A stretch of DNA of 30,000 nt from Symbiodinium natans (lineage: Eukaryota; Sar; Dinophyceae; Suessiales; Symbiodiniaceae): contig CAJNDS010002196.1 in NCBI GenBank assembly GCA_905221605.1, positions 35,001-65,000 of the forward strand, read 5' to 3'. Of this stretch, positions 9,965 through 20,172 are shown piece after piece. The translations under genes were made by a program, and so were the position numbers. Position 1 is the first letter of the stretch, and each line of letters opens with the position of its first letter. The notes below the pieces were generated by a model that was not told the DNA's origin, ran no database searches, and saw nothing but the letters and a program-made list of their open reading frames with translations.

Positions 9965-12900
9965 CATGGCAGCAGGCCTAGAAGATGAACCGCGACTTCC
10001 CACTGACGAGCCCGTGCGCAACCCAGGATCGCGGAGTTGTACGTTACAACCTCGAGCTTTTCGGCAACAGCACACAAACAGCGGAGTCAGAGGCGCAGAA
10101 TCATGTAGTGCATGGGGAGGTGGGGATAAGGCATGAGGGTCTTGGTGCACCTTGTTTAGTGCGCCGTGGAGCAACTGGGGCTCTGACTGTTGGTAGCAAG
10201 TGCTGCGCATGGGCCAGAGTCAATGCGCAAAGCGCAAATTCCCATTGCGCACCTTGGGTTCAGCGGTCAGTGTGAGGAGCAAGGACCTTACATGTGGCAT
10301 GTAGTGGGATGTCATAACAACAAGTACACCTTCAGTTCAGGCACCCTCTCCACATGCGCTGATCATAGAGTTGTAGGTGATGATGTCCCTCTCGAGCCTG
10401 TGCTGCAAGATGCTTCGTTTTTTCGAGAAGTTGCGACGTGTCAGGAGGAACAAGCTCTCTGCACTGCACGGGTGCAGGGAACTTCTTGCAGCACTGAACT
10501 CTAAGGGTAGCTCCATGGTCCCTTAGTATGGGCCCTGAAAAGCACACCCCTTATATACCCACTATATACCCTATGCAAATTCAAGGGGCCCACACATCAG
10601 AACCCTTGAAAGGAGGTTCGGGACCATATGAAGGGCCCATGAAACTACCCTCAGATGAAACGGGACGCAAAACCCCAGAGAGCCCAATAGCCCTTAATTG
10701 AGGAATATAGCTTAAATTCTACAAGGATCCTTATTATGATTTAAGGAATATTCCTTAATGAAGCTTACATTATACAGGGATCCTTATTCTGATTTAAGGA
10801 AAGTTCCCTAATATAGCTTAAACTATACAGGGATCCTCATTCTGATCCTTATTCCCGAATATAGCTTAAATGATACAGGGATCCTTCATCTGATTTAAGC
10901 CATATTCCTGAATTAAGGGGTATTGGGCTCTTTGGGAATGGTACCACGCCTCGCAGACGCGCAGGCCTGAAAGAGGTGAAGCGCCTTCCACAGCCCGGCA
11001 TGGAAATTGCAAGCTACTGGCGAGCCCTAAGTATTCTCATCACTTCAAAACATGGAATGCATATCGTGGGTTTCTAGTATTCTAGTGCTACCAAACTCCC
11101 TAAACCCTAAACCCTAAACCCTAAACCCTAAACCCCTTTGAAATTGTACCAAAGCACTTATCTGTGCCAGTTCTCAGGCGCCGGGGCTTGGCACGGATAA
11201 GTACTCGGGCAGCGCATGTGCTCATGCTCATTCTCATTTCACCAGCTGGTACCAGTTGGCAGAATCATGCCAAACCCTTGCTTTCCATCTGGGCTGGGTG
11301 GGGAATGCCAGAAAAAGCAGCTGCTGGTACAACGGGATCAGCTCTGCTGGCTGACACGCCATACGCGCGCTACATACTACAACCCTAAACCCTCAACCCT
11401 AAACCCCAAACCCTAAGCCCTAAACAACTTCCATCCCTTCCCGGCGCACTTCACAGGTCCTTAACCCGATCTGCAGCTGACGGCACTGCCGGCGCGCCTT
11501 CTGCCACTCCCCACATTCACAGCAGGCGCTGATTGCCTCAGGTTCTAACTGCGAACTATGCGTCTTAAGCGGGGCTTCTGCAGCTGCACATGGGCTATCA
11601 TGATTGTAAGAGGTACAAGTATAGTGTTGTGGTATCGAGCAGGCGCCTTGAACGCTGCTTTGCAGCTGCATGACCTGGCCTCGTGCATCCAAGGAGCAGC
11701 ATTGAAGGTGACGAGGTTTTTTGCCACGGCAGCGAGTTCCTGCCAATGTGTTTGTGCGGAACTTCGTGCACAGAAGGTGACCTTGTCAGCTAAGCCCGGC
11801 GCCATGGAGTGCAGCAGCCCCAATGCTTGCATCCACTCGCCGCGATTTGCACACGCGCTGATAGCTGCGCAGAAGAGGATGGTGTCTGGAGAGATGCCTT
11901 TGCAAACCAGTTCCCATGGTAAACGCATTCAGACACCAAGGACCCATGATGCCAAGCATCTCATTGGCTTGGCAGCCTAAGGTAAAGCATGCTCGGTCCG
12001 CTTCATCTTCTTGTTCAACACTGTATGCGTGAGTTCTACCATAAACTGATCTAGCTTCAGTCGAATGGCTTGAAGCATGGCCATTGCCTCGATCCATGCC
12101 GACGACTTCTCGCAGGCGGTAACTGCTCCACTTAGGGCCACTTCGTTGATGGAAACGTGCATGACATCCATCTGCTTGAGGATTTCTAGCGCCTTAGCCA
12201 TCTGAGCAGTCCGTGCTTGCAACGAACAAGAAGAAAATTCGGGAGCACAGTCTCCACATCCAACAGCTGGTATATGGCAAATGGGCACAACCTGCAAGCT
12301 GCACGAGCTGCACCTGTGTCCACTCACCCTTCCTGGCGCATGCACTGATCGCAGCACCTAGGTTCCCGGGATTTCGATATATTGCGCACTATCTCGCTGC
12401 TGAAGGAACCTTCACAACCCTGAACCACCAGGTCTGAACCACCAGGTCTGCCAAAATGCTGCAGGAGATCGTGTTCACCTGGACGCTCTCCGAGATCATC
12501 ATGTCCACCAAGCTCAAAGCCTGAATCCTGGCAGTGTGGCACAGGGACATACCATGCCCATCTGCCTTTTCCACCAAAGCAGCCCAATTAACCAAGACAA
12601 TGAATGCAACAACTATGCAAAAGATGAATTGTGATGCACTGCGCAAAGCAAGTTGCAGCCGTTGAGCTGCTCTGGGGAACGGGATACACGGTACGCCCAT
12701 ATACCGGATCAGGAACGAATTACGCGAATCGATGCCCACGAACCGAGTCGACCGAGCTGCCAGGCGGAGCCCTTTTCGCAGGCGCTGATGGTGGCGCTGT
12801 AGGACACGCAGCTGGCTTCTAAGTGCTCCTCCTGTGGCAAAGGGCCAGACATAGCCAGGCATTCCCTAGGTCTGCCGTTCTGTCTCTGCACATGGCGCAA

Positions 12901-13375
12901 AGCAGGGAGCTGTCCTTCAAAGAGCTCAAGCAGGAAAGCGCGACTTGCCATTTCCCCGCTTTCTCGCACGCCGAAGTCACTGCGTTCCAAGCAACTGTAT
13001 CCAGTTCCATGGCCGCGCCGCGTGATACCCTCAAAGCCACCAAGGCCTGCAAGACAAGATGTCCAAACATCTTGTACGTTTACACGCGGCAATGCTGCCC
13101 TGGACCCCCCTGCTCATGATGTATGTGCCACATCTTAACACATTGCTGTCCTGTTTTTAAGCTGCAGCTCGGCGCGGAGAGGGGGGGGTGGGGGGGCAGC
13201 AAACCACTTTGGAATTTCCGGCCTGCTCCCACATGCCAGCTTTCTCACATGCTGTAAGAGCGGAGCTCTGCGCGACCACATTGCTTTCGACAGACAGGTG
13301 CTGCATCTCTTCTAGAAGAAGAAAGGCAGTGCTCCACCTACCTTTCGGAGCAAACGCCCGCAGCGCGGCAGCAAA
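9965..13375 (-). CDS. Pentatricopeptide repeat (PPR) protein, multi-exon
   Basis: PPR proteins bind organellar RNA through stacked 35-residue helix pairs. PPR helix-A motifs follow one another on the minus strand: NVVAQSSALTACEKAGMWEQ (exon ends 13223); LDTVAWNAVTSACEKAGKW (exon starts 13046); SCVSYSATISACEKGSAW (about 12831-12757); VQVNTISCSILADL (about 12532-12443); VSINEVALSGAVTACEKSSAW (about 12213-12052, first 20 residues given in part); DTILFCAAISACANRGEW (about 11905-11700); EPEAISACCECGEWQKA (about 11535-11426); RDIITYNSMISACGEG (about 10395-10340); EVVTYNSAILGCARARQW (about 10055-9965). Exon 11350-11243 (PAELIPLYQQLLFLAF) joins in phase 0. A GC-AG intron at 13222-13047 joins WEQ to ALVALRV exactly in register with the PPR unit. 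An inverted-repeat element (10674-10936) and two telomere-like arrays lie in introns. It could be two adjacent PPR genes; the start codon and stop were not fixed. Confidence 0.8.
10515..10640. repeat. Small palindromic element next to the inverted-repeat element
   Basis: Bounded by ATGGTCCC (about 10516) and GGGACCAT (about 10619), with GGGCCC motifs inside each arm and a TATA-rich centre. It looks like a short terminal-inverted-repeat element immediately left of the larger one at 10674. Only one copy seen. Confidence 0.4.
10674..10936. mobile_element. MITE-like element, family 1, copy a
   Basis: Terminal inverted repeats of about 30 bp: left arm CCCAGAGAGCCCAATAGCCC then TTAATTGAGG; right arm ends GGGGTATTGGGCTCTTTGGG. 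Between them are four decayed tandem units of about 43-57 bp, each with a ATAGCTTAAA-like start, GGATCCTTATT and GATTTAAGG. No coding capacity. It lies inside a presumed PPR intron. Three other copies occur at 15541, 16612 and 25111. Confidence 0.8.
11097..11136 (+). repeat. Telomere-like array, CCCTAAA x5
   Basis: Five clean CCCTAAA units in the presumed PPR intron between the exon at 11243-11350 and the next PPR exon. Confidence 0.95.
11351..11425 (-). other. 75-bp intron whose 5' half is a TTTAGGG array
   Basis: On the minus strand the PPR exon ending GMEV is followed at 11425 by GTTTAGGGCTTAGGG, a GT donor that is itself the first heptamer. The acceptor GTGTCAG (11351) precedes PAELIPLYQQ. 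Both exons are in phase 0 and the downstream exon (36 codons) is also phase 0 at its GT donor. The array (plus-strand 11380-11424, CCCTAAA with variants) fills more than half of the intron. Confidence 0.6.
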
Positions 13376-14286
13376 GTGAAAGACATTCCTTAGTCTTCGC
13401 TGAAGAATGCGCAGGCAGAAAACCGTCCAGGCAGAGAAGTTCACTAGTCTTGGTAGAAGAGCTTGACGGCGCATGTGGTTTGAGATACTGGAAACAGGGA
13501 CACTTGGGCAATTGGAACATCAGCGGGGCCCCCCCGCCTCCCCTACTTAACCCATCCGGAGCTATGAGCCGATATACACCTCTTTGCCTAACACCCATAC
13601 AAGCTCACGCCACCTTTCGACCTGTATCTACGGAACGACACTGAGCGCTGACACGGAGTATATTGCATGTACATCCCACCTGTGAGGACAAACCTGCATA
13701 CTCTGCGTATTCTGCCAAAGGGCCTTTCCAGCCCAAACTTTTGGCAGCACCTAGGAGCAAACATAGCGTGACATTGCATGCCAAGGACTATGTATGTGAA
13801 CAAGCGCTGCCACGTGCGCAAGAACAAGCCAACTCAACCCTAAACCGTAAACCCTAACCCCTAAACCCTAAACCGCCGCAGTCAATTCTGGCTCCTTGGG
13901 CGAGGGCTGCAAAAAAGACGAAGCAGCCTCGCCACGGCCCTCCTCCAGGCTTCTGTCGTTTTGCAAGAATCACTTTGCTGTATATCTTACACTTATTATT
14001 GTTTATATGTTTGTTATTTCTTATTGTTATTATTGTTATGATTATTATTGTGATTATTGTTATTGTTATTATTATTATTACTGTTATTGCTGTTTTTATT
14101 CAATGATGATTAGTGTCTGAAGGGAGAATGCTTCTAGCTGCTGCTGGCAATGCGACCTCGATCTCTCCGCTCCTTGAAAGTGGACGCACTTCAACAATTC
14201 AGCCGGGAGGTACCAACCATGCTGACGTCGTCAAGCCGACACGGGGATGAGACGGCACAGCGTTGCACAGCATCATCACAGTACTT
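13376..14286. other. Upstream flank of the PPR gene, AT-rich repeat
   Basis: No clear exon, though an N-terminal PPR exon with a targeting peptide should lie somewhere here. Contains a degenerate CCCTAAA array (13837-13874) and a TTATTATTG-type simple repeat (about 13985-14110). Confidence 0.5.
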
Positions 14287-14340
14287 GGGTTTAGGGTTTA
14301 GTGTTTAGGGTTTAGGGTTTAGGGTTTAGGGTTTAGGGTT
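14287..14340 (+). repeat. Telomere-like array, TTTAGGG x7
   Basis: Seven TTTAGGG units. On the minus strand the exon ending near 14355 is followed by GTAGGTATGGGTAACCC, a plausible GT donor leading into this array. Confidence 0.95.
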
Positions 14341-14354
14341 ACCCATACCTACCA

Positions 14355-15415
14355 TTGGTCCATCCCTGCCGGCAGCACTTCGGCCCTTCGTCCCGTCTTG
14401 GCTTCACATGCATGATGGCAAGAGCTGCGTCCAGTTTGAAAACTCCCAGCGTGCATGTGCTTGCAGTCCTTGGCCAGCTTGCTGAGAATTCGGGTGGCAG
14501 AGCGTGCATCAGGAGCTGACTTTGCGAAGATGTTGCTCAAGAGCCTGCTCTCATGGCCCTTCAAGTGTTTTCAAGCCCTTGATGTTCAACACGATTCAGG
14601 CGTTCAATTATGTAATACGCACTTTGGTCCCTCGACGGTCTTGAAGCGCAGCTGCCTTTTGCAAAGTTCAGCCCGTACACTCTCAAACCTGACAACTCAT
14701 TCCTGCAATCCAGTTGCCATTCTTTTCATGATGCGGGGCAGAACAATGAAGAAACTTCGTGTGAGTTGAGGCTGATCATTTTTCGGAACGCATCCTTACG
14801 CTCAGTAAAGTATGTTCATGTCTGCATCTCCTAGATGCGCAACCCCTCTTAATCGAGCTTCGGGCGCAGCCGACACCGTGCCTGTGAGCTTGGTCGGCAG
14901 TCTTCGGGGAGAACTTCAACAAGGCGCGGAGACACTCGGTCTCATAGTCCGGTGAGTTGCCAGTCGCGTGGTGCTCCGAATGGCCACGAAGTTGCAGGTG
15001 GCGAGCCCTCATCATCATGGCACAGCAGATCCCAGCAATGAACGAAGTGGTTGCCACACCCCTTGAACGCCCTGACCTTTTTGTTCGACTTCTTTGATGC
15101 CCCTGCAAGCTTTAACAAGCGGGGGAACAAGAGCGAGACAAACACCAGCGTCGCACCTACAGCACGAAAGAATCCGAACGAATCTTGCGATCATGCCCGT
15201 TTTCCGGGAATGGTTCGACTCCGAGGCCGCGCATTATTGTCGTGGTCATGGTTGTTTGCAAGTTGCAAGGCTGCTGGTCGCGGGTGCTTTTTGTCCCCAA
15301 GCACACAAGCTCTGGCCGTGGGCTTCCTGTGCGCAGCTTCAGCCAGCAACCCACCCAACACGCCGAAGTGAACAAGTCTTGGCGTGCCAGTAAGACAAAG
15401 ACCCTTCAACAACAA
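14355..15415 (-). CDS. Multi-exon gene fragment, unknown function
   Basis: Coding-like minus-strand pieces appear in order: VHFGVLGGLLAEAAHRKPTA (about 15380-15250), FVSLLFPRLLKLAGASKKSN (about 15145-15060), SPDYETECLRALLKFSPKTA (about 14957-14870) and ESRLLSNIFAKSAPDARSAT (about 14564-14355). They shift frame relative to one another, as expected for separate exons. The second piece has a hydrophobic start followed by a Lys-rich segment. The last exon ends at a possible GT donor running into the 14287-14340 array. I do not recognise a family; exon junctions are unresolved. Confidence 0.45.
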
Positions 15416-15540
15416 AGTACTAGCGTGCGCACAGAAGTGACAGAAATGTACGGAACCTGAACCACTGCAAGAGCACGACCTGTGTGCGGCCTTCGGTGGG
15501 TTCAGGCTAAAGATGGCTCCGGCGGCTAAGGACTCAAAGG

Positions 15541-15656
15541 ACCCAGAAGCCCAATGGCCCTTAATTAGTGAACATAGCTTAAATTATAAAGTGATCCGTA
15601 TTATGATTTAAGGAATATTAGTATTCCTTTATAAAGGGGTATGGGGCTCTCTGGGG
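15541..15656. mobile_element. MITE-like element, family 1, copy b
   Basis: Left arm ACCCAGAAGCCCAATGGCCC then TTAATTA; right arm ends GGGGTATGGGGCTCTCTGGG. One internal unit (ATAGCTTAAATTATAAAGTG, TATGATTTAAGGAATATT). Shorter than copy a, 116 bp. Confidence 0.75.
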
Positions 15657-16365
15657 ACTGCATAAGGCTCCGGACTTGTGCTGCCGGGGAGCATGGGCTG
15701 GGCGCACTGCGGCTGCGAGATTGTTCAGCGATTCAATACCATGAGGAGGCGCCACAGGAAACGGGCTTGTTTCATCCATGAAGAATCAGAACAAGGAAAG
15801 CCACGCATCGGGCGGCGTGCTTGGGTCAGCATATTGCAACATCATGGGTCACACTAGCTTGCGCCTTCTGACTGAGCTGTTTTTGAGACAAAACTGCAGA
15901 ACATGCAGCTTAAACCCTAAACCCTAAACCCTAAACTCCGGGCCTAGGCCGCCCCCCTACAGAGGGGCGGCGCTTAAGCCCTTTCGAAAGTCGACCCAGG
16001 TCGCTTGCCCGCCTCCTGCAGCTCGGAGGTCGGTAGCACCCACGATGGGCCCGGTACCGGAGCAGGTTCTGGTCCAGGGAGGGTGGGTGCTCAAAAAGTG
16101 TTTTTTTTGACTGTTGGGTTGCCTGGCCCTCCTTGCCCTCCCCTGGCCCCGCCTGCCCCTGCCTGGCCCTGGCTCTGCCTCAAGCTGAAACCCGTGCTAC
16201 AAACGAGCCGGGACCTGGCCTCAAACCTTTCCCTTGGCTGAAAGTGGCCATCGGTGACAGAAAGGTTTTTGAAAGTAAGCGATTGTCATGAGTTTAGGCC
16301 TAAACCCTAAAAGGAAAAGGTTTGGGTGGTTTTGCCGCCTGGACGGGGTGGGGTGGGAGAAAAGT
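15657..16365. other. Gene-poor stretch with a GC hairpin
   Basis: Contains a short CCCTAAA array (15910-15936, with the CCCTAAACTC junction) followed by a GC-rich hairpin at about 15947-15972 (arms GCCGCCCC and GGGGCGGC). A few heptamers occur at 16300-16312. No exon recognised. Confidence 0.5.
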
Positions 16366-16369
16366 ATTC

Positions 16370-16497
16370 CATAATCGGGCCAGAGCTGCTCTTCGCACCT
16401 GACGAGGCATTCGAGCCGCTGCTGCATCCTAACCTTCACAGCATCTACGCCCCATCACAGCAAACCCTACACCCTAAACCCCAAACCCTAAACCCTC
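16370..16497 (-). CDS. Candidate short exon beside a telomere-like array
   Basis: Minus-strand frame VRMQQRLECLVRCEEQLWPD follows a possible AAG acceptor at about 16439; the CCCTAAA array at 16463-16497 lies just upstream and would be in the preceding intron. Short and unrecognised; listed because it repeats the exon-between-arrays pattern. Confidence 0.3.
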
Positions 16498-16611
16498 TGT
16501 CTGTCTGGTGCTGTCTGCAGCTTCGGTCGGACCAGCTGAGAGGGACAACTTTTGCTGTCACGGCCACATGGCCTCCAACACAATCTCAGGATGTCTTACG
16601 AGGCCAGTCTG

Positions 16612-16750
16612 ACCCAAAGAGCCCAATACCCCTTAATTAAGGACTCTTCCTCAAATCATAATAAGGATCCCTTTATAATTTAAGAATCATAAGAAGGATC
16701 CCTTTATAATTTAGGCTATATTCCCTCTCTGGGGATGTGGGACTCTGTGA
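16612..16750. mobile_element. MITE-like element, family 1, copy c
   Basis: Left arm ACCCAAAGAGCCCAATACCC then CTTAATTAAGGA matches copy a closely. Two internal AAGGATCCCTTTATAATTTA units. The right arm (CTGGGGATGTGGGACTCTGT) is diverged. Confidence 0.7.
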
Positions 16751-17349
16751 AACGGAGGGTGCATTTGCACAGACCTTGCTGCGAAAGTGGCGGAAGAATG
16801 AGTCAGCACAAGAAGCTGAGTCGCATGAGGAGACCAACTCAGAAATGTCGCCGAATGCTCCTGATGTGGCAACCGGTCGAGAAACTCACGCTTGTCAAAA
16901 CGTAGCATCAAGCCAAAAACAGGAGACAGAGGTCCGGGCACTCGGCGGATGCATCTTTCTTTTTGGAAGCACTCATCCACCAGGCCTTCAACAAGTGCTG
17001 GACATGAGACCGAATGCACTCCTGAACAAGATGCCCTGGCCTGGAAGAAGCAGAACTGTATGCTACTATACCTTGGCACCTTTACCGTCCTTCACCAGTG
17101 AGCTCGGGGACTTTTTCCAACTGATGCGCCGCTGCGCTTCTGCAGAACTGGCACGGTGCTTGCCGACTCATCCGTCCAAACTTCACAGCAAGGCAAGCAT
17201 CCTGCTGCCACTGCCGCAAAAACCAATTGAAAGCGGTCGTCTTGTGTGCTGACCGCACAGCGCCGTCAGAGAGGTCTTTCTGGCTCTTTTGATCATGAAG
17301 GTAAAGCCGACACACATGGAGAACAGGACCACGTGTGGCGCACCGGATC

Positions 17350-19459
17350 ATGCATACTTGAAGTCCGGGTAGAAGATGTAGGCACCTTCCAAGCTCTCAA
17401 GTCTCTCTCCTACCTGCCAGTGTTCACTTGCAGTCTCACGCTCTTGACAGAACTTTCCAGCTGGTGAGAGAGGGTTCGCTTGGCCAGGGACGCCGGCGGC
17501 GCATCTGAGGTCCTTCAATGTAGGTCGTTCCAGCATTGAACCTTGCATGGCTTACAGTATGTCGCATCGTACGGAACTCATGTCATGCGGTGAGTCGCAC
17601 AGCCAGCGTTTCATCTCAGATTCCGTGTGAATGCTGTGGCAGGGCGTCTAGGGCACCCCTCTTGCGAAACGACGGCATGAGTGTAACTAAACTCCAGCAT
17701 CAGCTGAGGTGCTTTGCTTGGTCCCACTGGCACTTCTGAACCTCCTTAGTGGTGTGGAGGTTGGGCGGGGATCGCAGCTGCTGATGCATTGGTCCCTTGC
17801 AGTCCACTTGCTCAAGGCGGTGGCGTCCCACCACTTCATGCACTTCTTTGCGGCAACCTCCGGCTGGGTTTCATACTGATAGACCTTGGCTGAAGACTGG
17901 CACGACACTCATGGACCCTAAACCCTAAACCCTAAACCCTAAACCCAAAACCCTAAACCCAGAACCATCTTTCATGGATGGACTTCGGAGATGCTGGGCA
18001 GCTACTTGGCTGTTGAACACCCCTAAACCCGAAACCCTAAACCCTAAACCCTACACTCTAAACTCTGAACTGGCCGGGCTACGTTCAGGCAGCGGAACTC
18101 TTCGATCTGCAGATACTTGCAGGCATCCTTCGGGGCATCCTCTGCCAGGGGCGAGATCGATGGGTTTAGGGTTTTTTTTTTGCCACCCGCCTAGCTGACA
18201 CTCAGGCCACATTGCAGGGACCAATACCGGCAATACTACTTCTCTTCAGAAAGATGGGTTTAGGGTTTAGGGTTTAGGGTTTAGGGTTTAGGGGCCCATG
18301 ATTCAGACAGCAGGAAACGGTGATCCGTTCCAAGGGCCCTTGCTCTTAGCTACAGACAGCCTCCGCAACAGTGCAGAGCATGACAAAAGGCTGACACCCT
18401 AAACCCAGAAACCCTAGAAAAGTTGGCTTCGCCCATCCCTGGCACCTGATGCACCTTGTCTGAATAGTTGGCGACGGCCAGGCGGATGTCATCAGCAGTC
18501 TTGGTCGTTGTGTATTTCCTTAGCCCGCGGGCCCGCATTGGAAAGATAAGGATTGAGACAAAATCTGGTCGCAGATGTCCTTAAGCAGCTGCAGAATAGC
18601 AAACACAATGCTTGGGGATGCGAGGCCGCCAACATGACACGCTCGGCGACGTGCTTGACCCACGAAGCCTTGCCGAGCTTCTCAGGCACATATAGTCCGT
18701 GATGATAAGCCACTGCACCTGAACATGCAAGGAAAGTACGTTGGCCACGGTTCGAGTTGCACATGTTTGCCTCAACCCTCCAGAAACTGGCTGCCTCTTT
18801 CAAGCTGCTTGCTCCGCAAAGCTTTGTGGAAGTGCTGCAGGGATGTAAAGCCCAATTTGCTGACAAGCTTCGTTCCCACTTCGAGGAGTATACTGGCTTT
18901 GCGTTGCCATCCACCTTCATGTGGAAGGGCAGTTGGTGCTCGTAGGACCTGAGCAACGATGCGCCCATGTCTGGACGCACATGCCAGCCTGCGTCCTGCC
19001 AGTGGCTTGCATGCTAAGCACTGGGCTGATTGACCTGTTCTTCGGTGAGCTTTAGCTGGTTCGCAAAGTCGAAGGTGTCCTTGCAAGCCCCCACGCTGCG
19101 CTTGGCTGATGCGCAGCACGAACTGCCCACACACGTTGGCATCATCATTGCATCGAGATTCAGGGAAAGGGCCCATGGACTCATCATACTTCTTGTACTG
19201 CTTGAAGCCCTGCTCCTCACATGCACCGACAATGAGCAGGAGTTATTTGGGTTTTACGAAGATGAGGGACCCCTAATTTAGACCCCCAAAGAGTAGGATT
19301 CCTTTTTAATAAGGGCCCCAAATAAGGCACCTAAACCCTAAACCCTAAACCCTAGTGTCGGAAACCGCCCCATGTTCGTGCCTTGTCCATTTCCGGGGTC
19401 AGGGGCACTTGCTTCACGTGTTCAGGGAAAGCCGTTGGGTGGCTCTTGGCCGATGGCTC
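17350..19459 (-). CDS. Multi-exon gene of unknown function interleaved with arrays
   Basis: Short, strongly coding-like minus-strand exons occur in sequence: after CTGGCAG at 19460, EPSAKSHPTAFPEHVKQVPL and MDKARTWGG (to about 19366); VGACEEQGFKQYKKYDESMG (about 19225-19125); KDTFDFANQLKLTEEQVN (about 19095-19025); candidates at 18905-18772 and ASPSIVFAILQLLKDICDQI (about 18640-18545); TADDIRLAVANYSDKVHQV (about 18500-18425); ALGTDHRFLLSESW (about 18345-18300); DAPKDACKYLQIEEFRCLNV (about 18143-18064); SPKSIHERWF (about 17995-17965); KVYQYETQPEVAAKKCMKWW (about 17887-17785); LESLEGAYIFYPDFK (about 17400-17355). At least four of these lie exactly between telomere-like arrays. Some may continue to about 16750. 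I recognise no domain. At 18757-18945 a plus-strand frame also reads well, so exon assignment there is uncertain. Confidence 0.5.
17917..17961 (+). repeat. Telomere-like array, CCCTAAA x6
   Basis: Six CCCTAAA units with minor variants, between the exons SPKSIHERWF and KVYQYETQPEV of the minus-strand gene. Confidence 0.95.
18021..18062 (+). repeat. Telomere-like array ending in the CTCTAAACTCTG junction
   Basis: CCCTAAACCCGAAACCCTAA, then further units and CTCTAAACTCTG. On the minus strand this is ARPVQ followed by A|GTTTAGAG, a GT donor at the array edge. The CCCGAAA variant and the junction are shared with the array at 21596-21634. Confidence 0.9.
18161..18293 (+). repeat. Two TTTAGGG arrays around a unique spacer (introner-like module)
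   Basis: TTTAGGG units, a T-run, then CACCCGCCTAGCTGAC and about 60 bp of spacer ending ACTACT, then a second TTTAGGG array (18254-18293). The module resembles 25598-25699. On the minus strand it begins at a possible GC donor (ATGG|GCCCCTAAACCC) after the exon ending SESW and ends at CCTGGCAG before DAPKDACKY. Confidence 0.65.
19249..19330. mobile_element. MITE-like element, family 2, copy a
   Basis: Reads TTTTACGAAGATGAGGGACC, then CTAATTTAGACCCC, AGTAGGATTCC and AATAAGGGCCCCAAAT. The element at 26112-26214 is a matching copy in the opposite orientation. It abuts the CCCTAAA array at 19331. Confidence 0.65.
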
Positions 19460-19514
19460 CTGCCAGACAGGTTTAGGATTTAGGGTTTAGGGTTTAGGGT
19501 TTAGGGTTTAGGGT
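19331..19514. repeat. Arrays flanking an exon (CCCTAAA 19331-19354, TTTAGGG 19471-19514)
   Basis: Two heptamer arrays in opposite orientation. The interval between them carries the minus-strand exon EPSAKSHPTAFPEHVKQVPL..., so both arrays are intronic with respect to that gene. Confidence 0.85.
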
Positions 19515-19991
19515 GCAGCTGCCCAAACGGTCATGCATTAAGTGCATCTCACTGCGCTCTCCAATGATTGCCTCGCATCGCACGAAGCTTCCTTGCCTCA
19601 GATATGCTGAAGCTAAGCGCTTGTGCAAATGCATCGGGTGATCGTACATGGCAGCATGCAGATGAAGGATCGTGCAGGAATAAGTAAGAATCAAAACAAG
19701 TAATTCTTTAGGGATCCAAATAAAAAACAAGATAACTCAAGGATCGGGCGGGTCAGGGTTGCAGGGGTTTGCCCTTGCTTGAGGGGAGTTGGGGAGGGGG
19801 GTAGCCGGCCGCTGGCCCTCCATGTGCGCACGTGTCACTAGACGCAAAAGGTTGTACAGCCTTCATTCACCTTCATGTTCAAAGTTAAGGTCAGGTTGTT
19901 TCGTGCAGTTTTGTTCCCTCTTTGCTCTCTTCCTTTTCTGCATGTGCCAGAAACCAAAAACCTCGATAGGATATACTGCAATCTACAGCAA

Positions 19992-20029
19992 CCCTAAACC
20001 CTAAACCATAAACCCTAAACCCTAAACCG
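19992..20029 (+). repeat. Telomere-like array flanked by an 11-bp direct repeat
   Basis: Five CCCTAAA-type units. ATCTACAGCAA occurs exactly at both edges (19981-19991 and 20030-20040), as a target-site duplication would. Confidence 0.85.
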
Positions 20030-20136
20030 ATCTACAGCAATTTGAGCACCTCAAGCCTCAAAATGCTGTTATTCTCACGGTGTTTGTGCCCCTGCAAACC
20101 TCGAAACATTACATCACTCAAAGCGCGCTGAACTCA

Positions 20137-20137
20137 A

Positions 20138-20172
<35 letters not shown>

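Noticed and set aside
9876-10504. Plus-strand open frames
   Set aside because: The minus strand here encodes two clear PPR motifs (TYNSMISACGEG and TYNSAILGCARARQW), so these are shadows.
15185-15230. tRNA gene suggested by GGTTCGACTCC
   Set aside because: No matching A box, acceptor stem or anticodon arm at the right distance.
19030-19281. Plus-strand membrane-like frame ending FYEDEGPLI
   Set aside because: Its tail is the translated family-2 inverted-repeat element, and the minus strand codes better (CEEQGFKQYKKYDESMG).
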